Source: Bathymodiolus brooksi
Taxonomy: Eukaryota; Mollusca; Bivalvia; Mytilida; Modiolidae
Direction of reading: 5' to 3'
Assembly: GCA_963680875.1 (NCBI GenBank)
Contig: OY804589.1
Coordinates: forward strand, 22,723,462 to 22,787,461
DNA length: 64,000 bases
The translations under genes were made by a program, and so were the position numbers. Each line of letters begins with the position of its first letter. The stretch's first letter is position 1. Shown here piece by piece: positions 1 through 15,000 of this stretch. The notes below the pieces were generated by a model, which was not told the DNA's origin, searched no databases, and saw nothing but the letters and a program-made list of their open reading frames with translations.

Positions 1-3000
1 GTATGGAGAACTCACAGGGTGGCGGGTTAGTATAGTATGGAGAACTCACAGGATGTCGGGTTAGTATAGTATGGAGAACTGACTGGGTGGCGGGTTAGTA
101 TAGTATGGAGAACTCACATGGTGGTGGGTTAGTATAGTATGTAGAACTCACACGGTGTCGGGTTAGTATAGTATGGAGAACTCACAGGGTGGCGGGTTAG
201 AATAGTATGGAGAATTGACAGGGTGGCGGGTTAGTATAGTATGGAGAACTCACAGGGTGGCGGGTTAGTATAGTATGGAGAACTCACAGGGTGACGGGCT
301 AGTATAGTATGGAGAACTCACAGGGTGGCAGGTTAGTATAGTATGGAGAACTCACACGGTGGTGGGTTAGTATAGTATGGAGAACTCACACATTGTCGGG
401 TTAGTATAGTATGGAGAACTGACCGGGTGGTGGGTTAGTATAGTATGGAGAACTTACAGGGTGGTGGATTAGATTAGTATGGAGAACTGACAGGATGGCG
501 GGTTAGTATAGTATGGAGAACTCACAGGGTGGCGGGTTAGTATAGTATGGAGAACTGACAGGGTGGCGGGTTAGAATAGTATGGAGAACTCACACGGTGG
601 TGGGTTAGTATAGTATGGAGAACTCACACGGTGTCGGGTTAGTATAGTATGGAGAACTTACAGGGTGGCGGGTTAGTATAGTATGGAGAACTGACAGGGT
701 GGCGGGTTAGAATAGTATGGAGAACTGACAGGGTGGCGGGTTAGTATAGTATGGAGAACTGACAGGGTGGCGGGTTAGTATAGTATGGAGATCTCACAGG
801 GTGGCGGGCTAGTATAGTATGGAGAACCTACAGGGTGGCGGGTTAGTATAGTATGGAGAGCTCACAGGGTGGCGGGTTAGAATAGTATGGAGAACTCACA
901 GGGTGGCGGGTTAGTATAGTATGGAGAACTCACAGGGTGTCGGGTTAGAATAGTATGGAGAACTCACAGGGTGTCGGGTTAGTATAGTATGGAGAACTCA
1001 CACGGTGGTGGGTTAGTATAGTATGGAGTACTCACACATTGTCGGGTTAGTATAGTATGGAGAACTAACCGGGTGGTGGGTTAGTATAGTATGGAGAACT
1101 TACAGGGTGGTGGGTTAGATTAGTATGGAGAACTGACAGGATGGCGGGTTAGTATAGTATGGAGAACTCACAGGGTGGCGGGTTAGTATAGTATGGAGAA
1201 CTGACAGGGTGGCGGGTTAGTATAGTATGGAGATCTCACAGGGTGGCGGGCTAGTATAGTATGGAGAACTCACAGGGTGGCGGGTTAGTATAGTATGGAG
1301 AACTGACAGGGTGGTGGGTTAGTATAGTATGGAGAACTCACAGGGTGGTGGGTTAGTATAGTATAGAGAACTCACACGGTGGTGGGTTAGTATAGTATGG
1401 AGAACTCACAGGGTGTCGGGTTAGTATAGTATGGAGAACTCACAGGGTGGCGGGTTAGTATAGTATGGAGAACTCACAGGGTGGCGGGTTAGTATAGTAT
1501 GGAGAACTCACAGGGTGGCGGGTTAGTATAGTATGTAGAACTCACAGGGTGGCGGGTTAGTATAGTATGGAGAACTCACAGGGTGGCGGGTTAATATAGT
1601 ATGGAGAACTCACAGGGTGGTGGGTTAGAATAGTATGGAGAACTCACAGTGTGGTGGGATAGTATAGTATGGAGAACTCACAGGGTGTCGGGTTAGTATA
1701 GTATGGAGAACTCACACGGTTCTGGGTTAGTATAGTATGGAAAACTCACAGGGTGGCGGGTTAGTATAGTATGGAGAACTCACAGGGTGGCGGGTTAGAA
1801 TAGTATGGAGAACTCACAGGGTGGCGGGTTAGTATAGTATGGAGAACTCACAGGGTGTCTGGTTAGTATAGTATGGAGAACTCACAGGGTGGCGGGTTAG
1901 TATAGTATGGAGAACTCACAGGGTGACGGGCTAGTATAGTATGGAGAACTCACAGGGTGGCGGGTTAGTATAGTATGGAAAACTCACACGGTGGTGGGTT
2001 AGTATAGTATGGAGAACTCACACATTGTCGGGTTAGTATAGCATGGAGAACTGACCGGGTGGTGGGTTAGTATAGTATGGAGAACTTACAGGGTGGCGGG
2101 TTAGTATAGTATGGAGAACTGACAGGGTGGTGGGTTAGTATAGTATGGAGAACTGACAGGGTGGCGGGTTAGAATAGTATGGAGAACTGACAGGGTGGCG
2201 GATTAGTATAGTATGGAGAACTGACAGGGTTGCGGGTTAGTATAGTATGGAGAACTCACAGGGTGGCGGGTTAGTATAGTATGGAGAACTCACAGGGTGA
2301 CGGGCTAGTATAGTATGGAGAACTCACAGGGTGGCGGGTTAGTATAGTATGGAGAACTCACACGGTGGTGGGTTAGTATAGTATGGAGAACTCACACATT
2401 GTCGGGTTAGTATAGTATGGAGAACTGACCGGGTGGTGGGTTAGTATAGTATGGAGAACTTACAGGGTGGCGGGTTAGTATAGTATGGAGAACTGACAGG
2501 GTGGTGGGTTAGTATAGTATGGAGAACTGACAGGGTGGCGGGTTAGAATAGTATGGAGAACTGACAGGGAGGCGGGTTAGTATAGTATGGAGAACTTACA
2601 GGGTGGCGGGTTAGAATAGTATGGAGAACTGACAGGGTGGCGGGTTAGTATAGTATGGAGAACTCACAGGGTGGCGGGTTAGTATAGTATGGAGAACTCA
2701 CAGGGTGGCGGGTTAGTATAGTATTGAGAGCTCACAGGGTGGCGGGTTAGAATAGTATGGAGAACTCACAGGGTGGCGGGTTAGTATAGTATGGAGAACT
2801 CACAGGGTGTCGGGTTAGTATAGTATGGAGAACTCACAGGGTGGCGGGTTGGTATAGTATGGAGAACTCACAGGGTGGCGGGTTAGTATAGTATGGAGAG
2901 CTCACAGGGTGGCGGGTTAGAATAGTATGGAGAACTCACAGGGTGGCGGGTTAGTATAGTATGGAAAAATCACAGGGTGTCGGGTTAGTATAGTATGGAG

Positions 3001-6000
3001 AACTCACAGGGTGGCGGGTTAGTATAGTATGGAGAGCTCACAGGGTGGCGGGTTAGAATAGTATGGAGAACTCACAGGGTGGCGGGTTAGTATAGTATGG
3101 AGAACTCACATGGTGTCAGGTTAATATAGTATGGAGAACTCACAGGGTGGCAGGTTAGTATAGTATGGAGAACTCACAGGGTGTCGGGTTAGTATAGTAT
3201 GGAGAACTCACAGGGTGGCGGGTTGGTATAGTATGGAAAAATCACAGTGTGGCGGGTTAGTATAGTATGGAGAACTCACAGGGTGGCGGGTTAGTATTGT
3301 ATGGAGAACTCACAGGGTGGCGGGTTAGTATAGTATGGAGAACTCACAGGGTGTCGGATTGGAATAGTATGGAGAACTCACAGGGTGGCGGCCTAGTATA
3401 GTATGGAGAACTGACAGGGTGGCGGGTTACTACAGTATGGAGAACACACATGGTGGCGGGTTAGTATAGTATGGAGAACTGACAGGGTTTCGGGTTAATA
3501 TAGTATGGAGAGCTCACAGGTTGGCAGGTTGGTATAGTATGGAGAACTAACAGGGTGGCGGGTTAGTATAGTATGGAGAGCTCACAGGGTGGCGGGTTAG
3601 AATAGAATAGAGAACTGACAGGGTGACGGGTTAGTATAGTATGGAGAACTCACAGGGTCTCGGATTAGTATAGTATGGAGAACTCACACGGTGCTGGGTT
3701 AGTATAGTATGGAAAACTCACAGGGTGGCGGGTTAGTATAGTATGGAGAACTGACAGGGTGGCGGGTTAGAATAGTATGGAGAACTGACAAGGTGGCGGG
3801 TTAGTATAGTATTGAGAACTCACAGGGTGTCGGGTTAGTATAGTATGGAGAACTCACAGGGTGGCGGGTTAGTATAGTATGGAGAACTCACACGGTGGTG
3901 GGTTAGTATAGTATGGAGAACTCACACGTGTCGGGTTAGTATAGTTTGGAGAACTCACAGGGTGGTGGGTTAGTATAGTATGGAGAACTTACAGGGTGGC
4001 GGGTTAGTATAGTATGGAGAACTGACAGGGTGGTGGGTTAGTATAGTATAGAGAACTCACAGGGTGGTGGGTTAGTATAGTATGGAGAACTCACACCGTG
4101 GTGGGTTAGTATAGTATGGAGAACTCACAGGGTGTCGGGTTAGTATAGTATGGAGAACTGACAGGGTGGCGGGTTAGTATAGTATGGAGAGCTCACAGGG
4201 TGGCGGGTTATAATAGTATGGAGAACTGACAGGGTGGTGGGTTAGTATAGTGTGGAGAACTCACAGGGTGGCGGGTCAGTATAGTATGGAGAACTCACAG
4301 GGTGGCGGGCTAGTATAGAATGGAGAACTCACAGGGTGGCGGGTCAGAATAGTATGGAAAACTCACAGGGTGTCGGGTTAGTATAGTATGGAGAACTCAT
4401 ATGGGGTCTTGTTAGTATAGTATGGAGAACTGACAGGGTGGCGGGTTAGTATAGTATTGAGAACTCACAGGGTGGTGGGTTAGTATAGTATGGAGAACTC
4501 ACACGGTGTCGGGTTAGTATAGTATGGAGAACTTACAGGGTGGCGGGTTAGTATAGTATGGAGAACTAACAGGGTGTCGGGTTAGAATAGTATGGAGAAC
4601 TCACAGGGTGGCGGGTTAGTATAGTATGGAGAACTCACAGGGTGTCGGGTTAGTATAGTATGGAGAACTCACAGGGTGGCGGGTTGGTATAGTATGGAGA
4701 ACTCACAGTGTGGCGGGTTAGTATAGTATGGAGAACTCACAGGGTGGCGGGTTAGTATTGTATGGAGAACTCACAGGGTGGCGGGTTAGTATAGTATGCA
4801 GAACTCACAGGGTGGCGGGTTAGTATAGTATGGAAAAAATCACACGGTGTCGGGTTAGTATAGTATGGAGAACTTACAGGGTGGCGGGTTAGTATAGTAT
4901 GGAGAACTAACAGGGTGTCGGGTTAGAATAGTATGGAGAACTCACAGGGTGGCGGGTTAGTATAGTATGGAGAACTCACAGGGTGTCGGGTTAGTATAGT
5001 ATGGAGAACTCACAGGGTGTCGGATTAGTATAGTATGGAGAACTAACAGGGTGGCGGGTTAGTATAGTATGGAGAGCTCACAGGGTGGCGGGTTAGAATA
5101 GAATAGAGAACTGACAGGGTGGCGGGTTAGTATAGTATGGAGAACTCACAGAGTCTCGGATTAGTATAGTATGGAGAACTCACACGGTGCTGGGTTACTA
5201 TCGTATGGAAAACTCACAGGGTGGCGGGTTAGTATAGTATGGAGAACTGACAGGGTGGCGGGTTAGAATAGTATGGAGAACTGACAAGGTGGCGGGTTAG
5301 TATAATATGGAGAACTCACAGGGTGTCGGGTTAGTATAGTATGGAGAACTCACAGGGTGGCGGGTTAGTATAGTATGGAGAACTCACAGGGTGGTGGGTT
5401 AGTATAGTATGGAGAACTCACACGTGTCGGGTTAGTGTAGTTTGGAGAACTCACAGGGTGGTGGGTTAGTATAGTATGGAGAACTTACAGGGTGGCGGGT
5501 TAGTATAGTATGGAGAACTGACAGGGTGGTGGGTTAGTATAGTATGGAGAAATCACAGGGTGGTGGGTTAGTATAGTATGGAGAACTCACACGGTGGTGG
5601 GTTAGTATAGTATGAAGAACTCACAGGGTGTCGGGTTAGTATAGTATGGATAACTCACACGGTGGCGGGTTAGTATAGTATGGAGAGCTCACAGGGTGGC
5701 GGGTTACTATAGTATGGAGATCTCACAGGGTGGCGGGCTAGTATAGTATGGAAAACTCACAGGGTGGCGGGTTAGTATAGTATGGAGAGCTGACAGGGTG
5801 GCGGGTTAGAATAGTATGGAGAACTCACAAGGTGGCGGGTTAGTATAGTATGGAGAACTCACAGGGTGTCGGGTTAGTATAGTATGGAGAACTTACAGGG
5901 TGGCGGTTTAGTATAGTATGGAGAACTGATAGGGTGGCGGGTTTGTATAGTATGGAGAACTCACAGGGTTTCGGGTTAGTATAGTATGGAGAACTCACAC

Positions 6001-9000
6001 GGTGCTGGGTTAGTATAGTATGGAAAACTCACAGTGTGGCGGGTTAGTATAGTATGGAGAACTCACAGGGTGGAGGGTTAGAATAGTATGGAGAACTCAC
6101 AGGGTGGCGGGTTAGTATAGTATGGAGAACTCACACGGTGTCGGGTTAGTATAGTATGGAGAACTCACAGGGTGGCGGGTTAGTATAGTATGGAGAACTC
6201 ACACGGTGGTGGGTTAGCATAGTATGTAGAACTCACACGGTGTCGGGTTAGTATAGTATGGAGAACTCACAGGGTGGCGGGTTAGAATAGTATGGATAAC
6301 TGACAGGGTGGCGGGTTAGTATAGTATGTAGAACTGACAGGGTGGCGGGTTAGTATAGTATGGAGAACTCACATGGTGGCGTGTTAGAATAATATGAAGA
6401 ACTTACAGGGTGGCGGGTTAGTATAGTATGGAGAACTGACAGGGTGGTGGGTTAGTATAGTATGGAGAACTCACAGGGTGGTGGGTTAGTATAGTATGGA
6501 GAACTCACACGGTGGTGGGTTAGTATAGTATGGAGAACTCACAGGGTGTCGGGTTAGTATAGTATGGAGAACTCACAGGGTGTCGGCTTAGAATAGTATG
6601 GAGAACTCACAGGGTGGCGGGTTAGTATAGTATGGAGAACTGATAGGGTGGCGGGTTACTATAGTATGGAGATCTCACAGAGTGGCGGGCTAGTATAGTA
6701 TGGAAAACTCACAGGGTGGCGGGTTAGTATAGTATGGAGAGCTGACAGGGTGGCGGGTTAGAATAGTATGGAGAACTCACAAGGTGGCGGGTTAGTATAG
6801 TATGGAGAACTCACAGGGTGTCGGGTTAGTATAGTATGGAGAACTTACAGGGTGGCGGTTTAGTATAGTATGGAGAACTGATAGGGTGGTGGGTTAGTAT
6901 AGTATGGAGAACTCACAGGGCGGTCGGTTAGTATAGTATGGAGAACTCACACGGTGGTGGGTTAGTATAGTATGGAGAACTCACAGGGTGTCGGGTTAGT
7001 ATAGTATGGAGAACTCACAGGGTGGCGGGTTAGTATAGTATAGAGAACTGACAGGGTGGCGGGTTAGTATAGTATGGAGAACTGACAGGGTGGCGGGTTA
7101 GTATAGTATGGAGAACTCACAGGGTGGCGAGTTAGTATAGTATGGAGAACTCACAGGGTGGCGGGTTAGTATAGTATGGAGAACTCACAGGGTGGCGTGT
7201 TAGAATAGTATGGAGAACTCACAGTGTGGCGGGTTAGTATAGTATGGAGAACTCACAGGGTGTCGGGTTAGTATAGTATGGAGAACTCACACGGTGCTGG
7301 GTTAGTATAGTATGGAAAACTCACAGTGTGGCGGGTTAGTATAGTATGGAGAACTCACAGGGTGGAGGGTTAGAATAGTATGGAGAACTCACAGGGTGGC
7401 GGGTTAGTATAGTATGGAGAACTCACACGGTGTCGGGTTAGTATAGTATGGAGAACTCACAGGGTGGCGGGTTAGTATAGTATGGAGAACTCACACGGTG
7501 GTGGGTTAGTATAGTATGTAGAACTCACACGGTGTCGGGTTAGTATAGTATGGAGAACTCACAGGGTGGCGGGTTAGAATAGTATGGAGAACTGACAGGG
7601 TGGCGGGTTAGTATAGTATGTAGAACTGACAGGGTGGCGGGTTAGTATAGTATGGAGAACTCACATGGTGGCGGGTTAGAATAATATGAAGAACTGACAG
7701 GGTGGCGGGTTAGTATAGTATGGAGAACTGACAGGGTTGCGGGTTAATATAGTATGGAGAACTCACAGGGTGGCGGGTTAGTATAGTATGGAGAACTCAC
7801 AGGGTGACGGGCTAGTATAGTATGGAGAACTCACAGGGTGGCGGGTTAGTATAGTATGGAGAGCTCACAGGGTGGCGGCTTAGAATTGTATGGAGAGCTC
7901 ACAGGGTGGCGGGTTAGTATAGTATGGAGAACTCACACGGTGGCGGTTTGGTATAGTATGGAGAACTCACAGGGTGTCGGGTTAGTATAGTATGGAGAAC
8001 TCACAGGGTGTCGGGTTAGTATAGTATGGAGAACTCACAGGGTGGCAGGTTAGTATAGTAAGGAGAGCTCACAGGGTGGCGGGTTAGAATAATATGGAGA
8101 ACTCACAGGGTGGCGGGTTAGTATAGTATGGAGAACTCACACGGTGTCGGGTTAGTATAGTATGGAGAACTCACAGGGTGGCGGGTTAGTAGAGTATGGA
8201 GAACTCACATGGTGTCTGGTTAGTATAGTATGGAGAACTCACAGGACGGCGGGTTAGTATAGTATGGAGAACTCACAGTGTGGCGGGCTAGTATAGTATG
8301 GAGAACTCACAGGGTGGCGGGTTAGTATAGTATGGAGAACTCACAGGGTGGCGGGTTAGTATAGTATGGAGAACTCACAGGGTGGCGGGTTAGTATAGTA
8401 TGGAGAACTCACACGGTGGTGGGTTAGTATAGTATGTAGAACTCACAGGGTGTCGGGTTAGTATAGTATGGAGAACTCACAGGGTGGCGGGTTAGTATAG
8501 TATAGAGAACTCACAGGGTGGCGGGTTAGTATAGTATGGAGAACTGACAGGGTGGCGGGTTAGTATAGTATGGAGAACTCACAGGGTGGCGAGTTAGTAT
8601 AGTATGGAGAACTCACAGGGTGGCGGGTTAGTATAGTATGGAGAACTCACAGGGTGGCGTGTTAGAATAGTATGGAGAACTCACAGTGTGGCGGGTTAGT
8701 ATAGTATGGAGAACTCACAGGGTGTCGGGTTAGTATAGTATGGAGAACTCACACGGTGCTGGGTTAGTATAGTATGGAAAACTCACAGTGTGGCGGGTTA
8801 GTATAGTATGGAGAACTCACAGGGTGGAGGGTTAGAATAGTATGGAGAACTCACACGGTGGTGGGTTAGTATAGTATGTAGAACTCACACGGTGTCGGGT
8901 TAGTATAGTATGGAGAACTCACAGGGTGGCGGGTTAGAATAGTATGGAGAACTCACAGGGTGGCGGGTTAGTATAGTATGGAGAACTGACAGGGTGGCGG

Positions 9001-12000
9001 GTTAGTATAGTATGGAGAACTCACATGGTGGCGGGTTAGAATAATATGAAGAACTGACAGGGTGGCGGGTTAGTATAGTATGGAGAACTGACAGGGTTGC
9101 GGGTTAATATAGTATGGAGAACTGACAGGGTGGTGGGTTAGTATAGTATGGAGAACTCACAGGGTGACGGGCTAGTATAGTATGGAGAACTCACAGGGTG
9201 GCGGGTTAGTATAGTATGGAGAGCTCACAGGGTGGCGGCTTAGAATTGTATGGAGAGCTCACAGGGTGGCGGGTTAGTATAGTATGGAGAACTCACAGGG
9301 TGGCGGGTTGGTATAGTATGGAGAACTCACAGGGTGTCGGGTTAGTATAGTATGGAGAACTCACAGGGTGTCGGGTTAGTATAGTATGGAGAACTCACAG
9401 GGTGGCGGGTTAGTATAGTAAGGAGAGCTCACAGGGTGGCGGGTTAGAATAGTATGGAGAACTCACAGGGTGGCGGGTTAGTATAGTATGGAGAACTCAC
9501 AGGGTGTCGGGTTAGTATAGTATGGAGAACTCACAGGGTGGCGGGTTAGTAGAGTATGGAGAACTCACATGGTGTCTGGTTAGTATAGTATGGAGAACTC
9601 ACAGGACGGCGGGTTAGTATAGTATGGAGAACTCACAGTGTGGCGGGCTAGTATAGTATGGAGAACTCACAGGGTGGCAGGTTAGTATAGTATGGAGAAC
9701 TCACAGGGTGGCGGGTTAGTATAGTATGAAGAACTGACAGGGTGGCGGGTTAGTATAGTATGGAGAACTCACAGGGTGGCGGGTTAGAATAATATGAAGA
9801 ACTGACAGGGTGGCGGGTTAGTATAGTATGGAGAACTGACAGGGTTGCGGGTTAATATAGTATGGAGAACTCACAGGGTGGCGGGTTAGTATAGTATGGA
9901 GAACTCACAGGGTGACGGGCTAGTATAGTATGGAGAACTCACAGGGTGGCGGGTTAGTATAGTATGGAGAGCTCACAGGGTGGCGGCTTAGAATTGTATG
10001 GAGAGCTCACAGGATGGCGGGTTAGTATAGTATGGAGAACTCACAGGGTGGCGGGTTGGTATAGTATGGAGAACTGACAGGGTGTCGGGTTAGTATAGTA
10101 TGGAGAACTCACAGGGTGTCGGGTTAGTATAGTATGGAGAACTCACAGGGTGGCGGGTTAGTATAGTAAGGAGAGCTCACAGGGTGGCGGGTTAGAATAG
10201 TATGGAGAACTGACAGGGTGGCGGGTTAGTATAGTATGGAGAACTCACAGGGTGTCGGGTTAGTATAGTATGGAGAACTCACAGGGTGGCGGGTTAGTAG
10301 AGTATGGAGAACTCACATGGTGTCTGGTTAGTATAGTATGGAGAACTCACAGGACGGCGGGTTAGTATAGTATGGAGAACTCACAGTGTGGCGGGCTAGT
10401 ATAGTATGAAGAACTCACAGGGTGGCGGGTTAGTATAGTATGGGGAACTCACAGGGTGGCGGGTTAGTATAGTATGGAGAACTCACAGGGTGGCGGGTTG
10501 GTATAGTATGGAGAACTCACAGGGCGGCGGGCTACTATAGTATGGAGAACTGACAGGGTGGTGGGTTAGTATAGTATGGACAACTCACAGGGTGGCGGGA
10601 TAGTATAGTATGGAGAACTGACAGGGTGGCAGGTTAATATAGTAAGGAGAGCTCACATGGTGGCGGGTTGGTATAGTATGGAGAACTCACAGAGTGGCGG
10701 GTTAGTATAGTATGGAGAGCTCACAGGGTGGGGGGTTAGTATAGTATGGAGAACTCACAGGGTGTCGGGTTAGTATAGTATGGAGAACTCACAGGGTGGT
10801 GGGTTGGTATAGTATGGAGAACTCACAGGGTGTCGGGTTAGTATAGTATGGAAAACTCACAGGGTGGCGGGATAGTATAGTATGGAGAGCTCACAGGGTG
10901 GCGAGTTAGTATAGTATGGAGAACTCACAGGGTGTCGGGTTAGTATAGTATGGAAAACTCACAGGGTGGCGGGATAGTATAGTATGGAGAACGCACAGGG
11001 TGTCTGGTGAGTATAGTATGGAGAACTCACAGGATGGCGGGTTGGTAGAGTATGGAGAACTCACAGTGTGGCGGGCTAGTATAGTATGGAGAACTGACAG
11101 GGTGGTGGGTTAGTATAGTATTTAGAACTCACAGGGTGGCGGGTTAGTATAGTATGGAGAACTGACAGGGTGGCGGGTTAATATAGTATAGAGAGCTCAC
11201 AGGGTGGCGGGTTGGTATAGTATGGAGAACTCACAGAGTGGCGGGTTAGTATAGTATGGAGAGCTCACAGGGTGGCGGGTTAGAATAGTATGGAGAACTG
11301 ACATGGTGGCGGGTTAGTATAGTATGGAGAACTCACAGGGTGTCGGGTTAGTATAGTATGGAGAACTCACACGGTGCTGGGTTAGTATAGTGGGGAAAAC
11401 TCACAGGGTGGCGGGTTAGTATAGCATGGAGAACTCACAGGGTGGCGGGTTAGAATAGTATGGAGAACTGACAGGGTGGCGGGTTAGTATAGTATGGAGA
11501 ACTCACAGGGTGTCGGGTTAGTATAGTATGAAGAACTCACAGGGTGGCGGGTTAGTATAGTATGGAGAACTCACACGGTGGTGGGTTAGTATAGTATGGA
11601 GAACTCACACGGTGTCGGGTTAGTATAGTATGGAGAACTGACAGGGTGGCGGGTTAATATTGTATGGAGAACTCACAGGGTGGCGGGTTAGTATAGTATG
11701 GAGAACTCACAGGGTGATGGGCTAGTATATTATGGAGAACTCACAGGGTGGCGGGTTAGTATAGTATGAAGAGGTCACAGGGTGGCGGGTTAGAATAGTA
11801 TGGAGAACTCACAGTGTGGCGGGTTAGTAGAGTATGGAGAACTCACAGGGTGGTAGGTTAGTATAGTAAGGAGAACTCACAGGGTGTCGGGTTAGTATAG
11901 TATGGAGAACTCACATGGTTGCGGGTTAGTATAGTATGGAGAACTCACAGGGCGTCGGGTTAGTATAGTATGAAGAACTCACAGGGTGGCGGGTTAGTAT

Positions 12001-15000
12001 AGTATGGAGAACTCACACGGTGGTGGGTTAGTATAGTATGGAGAACTCACACGGTGTCGGGTTAGTATAGTATGGAGAACTGACAGGGTGGCGGGTTAAT
12101 ATTGTATGGAGAACTCACAGGGTGGCGGGTTAGTATAGTATGGAGAACTCACAGGGTGATGGGCTAGTATATTATGGAGAACTCACAGGGTGGCGGGTTA
12201 GTATAGTATGAAGAGGTCACAGGGTGGCGGGTTAGAATAGTATGGAGAACTCACAGTGTGGCGGGTTAGTAGAGTATGGAGAACTCACAGGGTGGTGGGT
12301 TAGTATAGTAAGGAGAACTCACAGGGTGTCGGGTTAGTATAGTATGGAGAACTCACATGGTTGCGGGTTAGTATAGTATGGAGAGCTCACAGGGTGGCGG
12401 GTTAGAATAGTATGGAGAACTCACAGGGTGGCGGGCTAGTATAGTATGGAGAACTCAGAGGGTGTCGTATTAGTATAGTATGGAGAACTCACAGGGTGGT
12501 GGGTTAGTATAGTATGGAGAACTCACAGGGTGTCGGGTTAGTATAGTATGGAGAACTCACAGGGTGGCGGGTTGGTATAGTATGGAGAACTCACAGTGTG
12601 GCGGGCTAGTATAGTATGGAGAACTCACAGGGTGGCGGGTTAGTATAGTATGGAGAACTCACAGGGTGGCGGGTTAGTATAGTATGGAGAGCTCACAGGG
12701 TGGCGGCTTAGAATTGTATGGAGAGCTCACAGGATGGCGGGTTAGTATAGTATGGAGAACTCACAGGGTGGCGGGTTGGTATAGTATGGAGAACTGACAG
12801 GGTGTCGGGTTAGTATAGTATGGAGAACTCACAGGGTGTCGGGTTAGTATAGTATGGAGAACTCACAGGGTGGCGGGTTAGTATAGTAAGGAGAGCTCAC
12901 AGGGTGGCGGGTTAGAATAGTATGGAGAACTCACAGGGTGGCGGGTTAGTATAGTATGGAGAACTCACAGGGTGTCGGGTTAGTATAGTATGGAGAACTC
13001 ACAGGGTGGCGGGTTAGTAGAGTATGGAGAACTCACATGGTGTCTGGTTAGTATAGTATGGAGAACTCACAGGACGGCGGGTTAGTATAGTATGGAGAAC
13101 TCACAGTGTGGCGGGCTAGTATAGTATGAAGAACTCACAGGGTGGCGGGTTAGTATAGTATGGGGAACTCACAGGGTGGCGGGTTAGTATAGTATGGAGA
13201 ACTCACAGGGTGGCGGGTTGGTATAGTATGGAGAACTCACAGGGCGGCGGGCTACTATAGTATGGAGAACTGACAGGGTGGTGGGTTAGTATAGTATGGA
13301 CAACTCACAGGGTGGCGGGATAGTATAGTATGGAGAACTGACAGGGTGGCAGGTTAATATAGTAAGGAGAGCTCACATGGTGGCGGGTTGGTATAGTATG
13401 GAGAACTCACAGAGTGGCGGGTTAGTATAGTATGGAGAGCTCACAGGGTGGGGGGTTAGTATAGTATGGAGAACTCACAGGGTGTCGGGTTAGTATAGTA
13501 TGGAGAACTCACAGGGTGGTGGGTTGGTATAGTATGGAGAACTCACAGGGTGTCGGGTTAGTATAGTATGGAGAACTCACAGGGTGTCGGGTTAGTATAG
13601 TATGGAGAACTCACAGGGTGGTGGGTTAGTATAGTATGGAGAGCTCACAGGGTGGCGAGTTAGAATAGTATGGAGAACTCACAGGGTGGCGGGTTAGTAT
13701 AGTATGGAGAACTCACAGGGTGTCGGGTTAGTATAGTATGGAAAACTCACAGGGTGGCGGGATAGTATAGTATGGAGAACGCACAGGGTGTCTGGTGAGT
13801 ATAGTATGGAGAACTCACAGGATGGCGGGTTGGTAGAGTATGGAGAACTCACAGTGTGGCGGGCTAGTATAGTATGGAGAACTGACAGGGTGGTGGGTTA
13901 GTATAGTATTTAGAACTCACAGGGTGGCGGGTTAGTATAGTATGGAGAACTGACAGGGTGGCGGGTTAATATAGTATAGAGAGCTCACAGGGTGGCGGGT
14001 TGGTATAGTATGGAGAACTCACAGAGTGGCGGGTTAGTATAGTATGGAGAGCTCACAGGGTGGCGGGTTAGAATAGTATGGAGAACTGACATGGTGGCGG
14101 GTTAGTATAGTATGGAGAACTCACAGGGTGTCGGGTTAGTATAGTATGGAGAACTCACACGGTGCTGGGTTAGTATAGTGGGGAAAACTCACAGGGTGGC
14201 GGGTTAGTATAGCATGGAGAACTCACAGGGTGGCGGGTTAGAATAGTATGGAGAACTGACAGGGTGGCGGGTTAGTATAGTATGGAGAACTCACAGGGTG
14301 TCGGGTTAGTATAGTATGAAGAACTCACAGGGTGGCGGGTTAGTATAGTATGGAGAACTCACACGGTGGTGGGTTAGTATAGTATGGAGAACTCACACGG
14401 TGTCGGGTTAGTATAGTATGGAGAACTGACAGGGTGGCGGGTTAATATTGTATGGAGAACTCACAGGGTGGCGGGTTAGTATAGTATGGAGAACTCACAG
14501 GGTGATGGGCTAGTATATTATGGAGAACTCACAGGGTGGCGGGTTAGTATAGTATGAAGAGGTCACAGGGTGGCGGGTTAGAATAGTATGGAGAACTCAC
14601 AGTGTGGCGGGTTAGTAGAGTATGGAGAACTCACAGGGTGGTGGGTTAGTATAGTAAGGAGAACTCACAGGGTGTCGGGTTAGTATAGTATGGAGAACTC
14701 ACATGGTTGCGGGTTAGTATAGTATGGAGAGCTCACAGGGTGGCGGGTTAGAATAGTATGGAGAACTCACAGGGTGGCGGGCTAGTATAGTATGGAGAAC
14801 TCAGAGGGTGTCGTATTAGTATAGTATGGAGAACTCACAGGGTGGTGGGTTAGTATAGTATGGAGAACTCACAGGGTGTCGGGTTAGTATAGTATGGAGA
14901 ACTCACAGGGTGGCGGGTTGGTATAGTATGGAGAACTCACAGTGTGGCGGGCTAGTATAGTATGGAGAACTCACAGGGTGGCGGTTTAGTATAGTATGGA

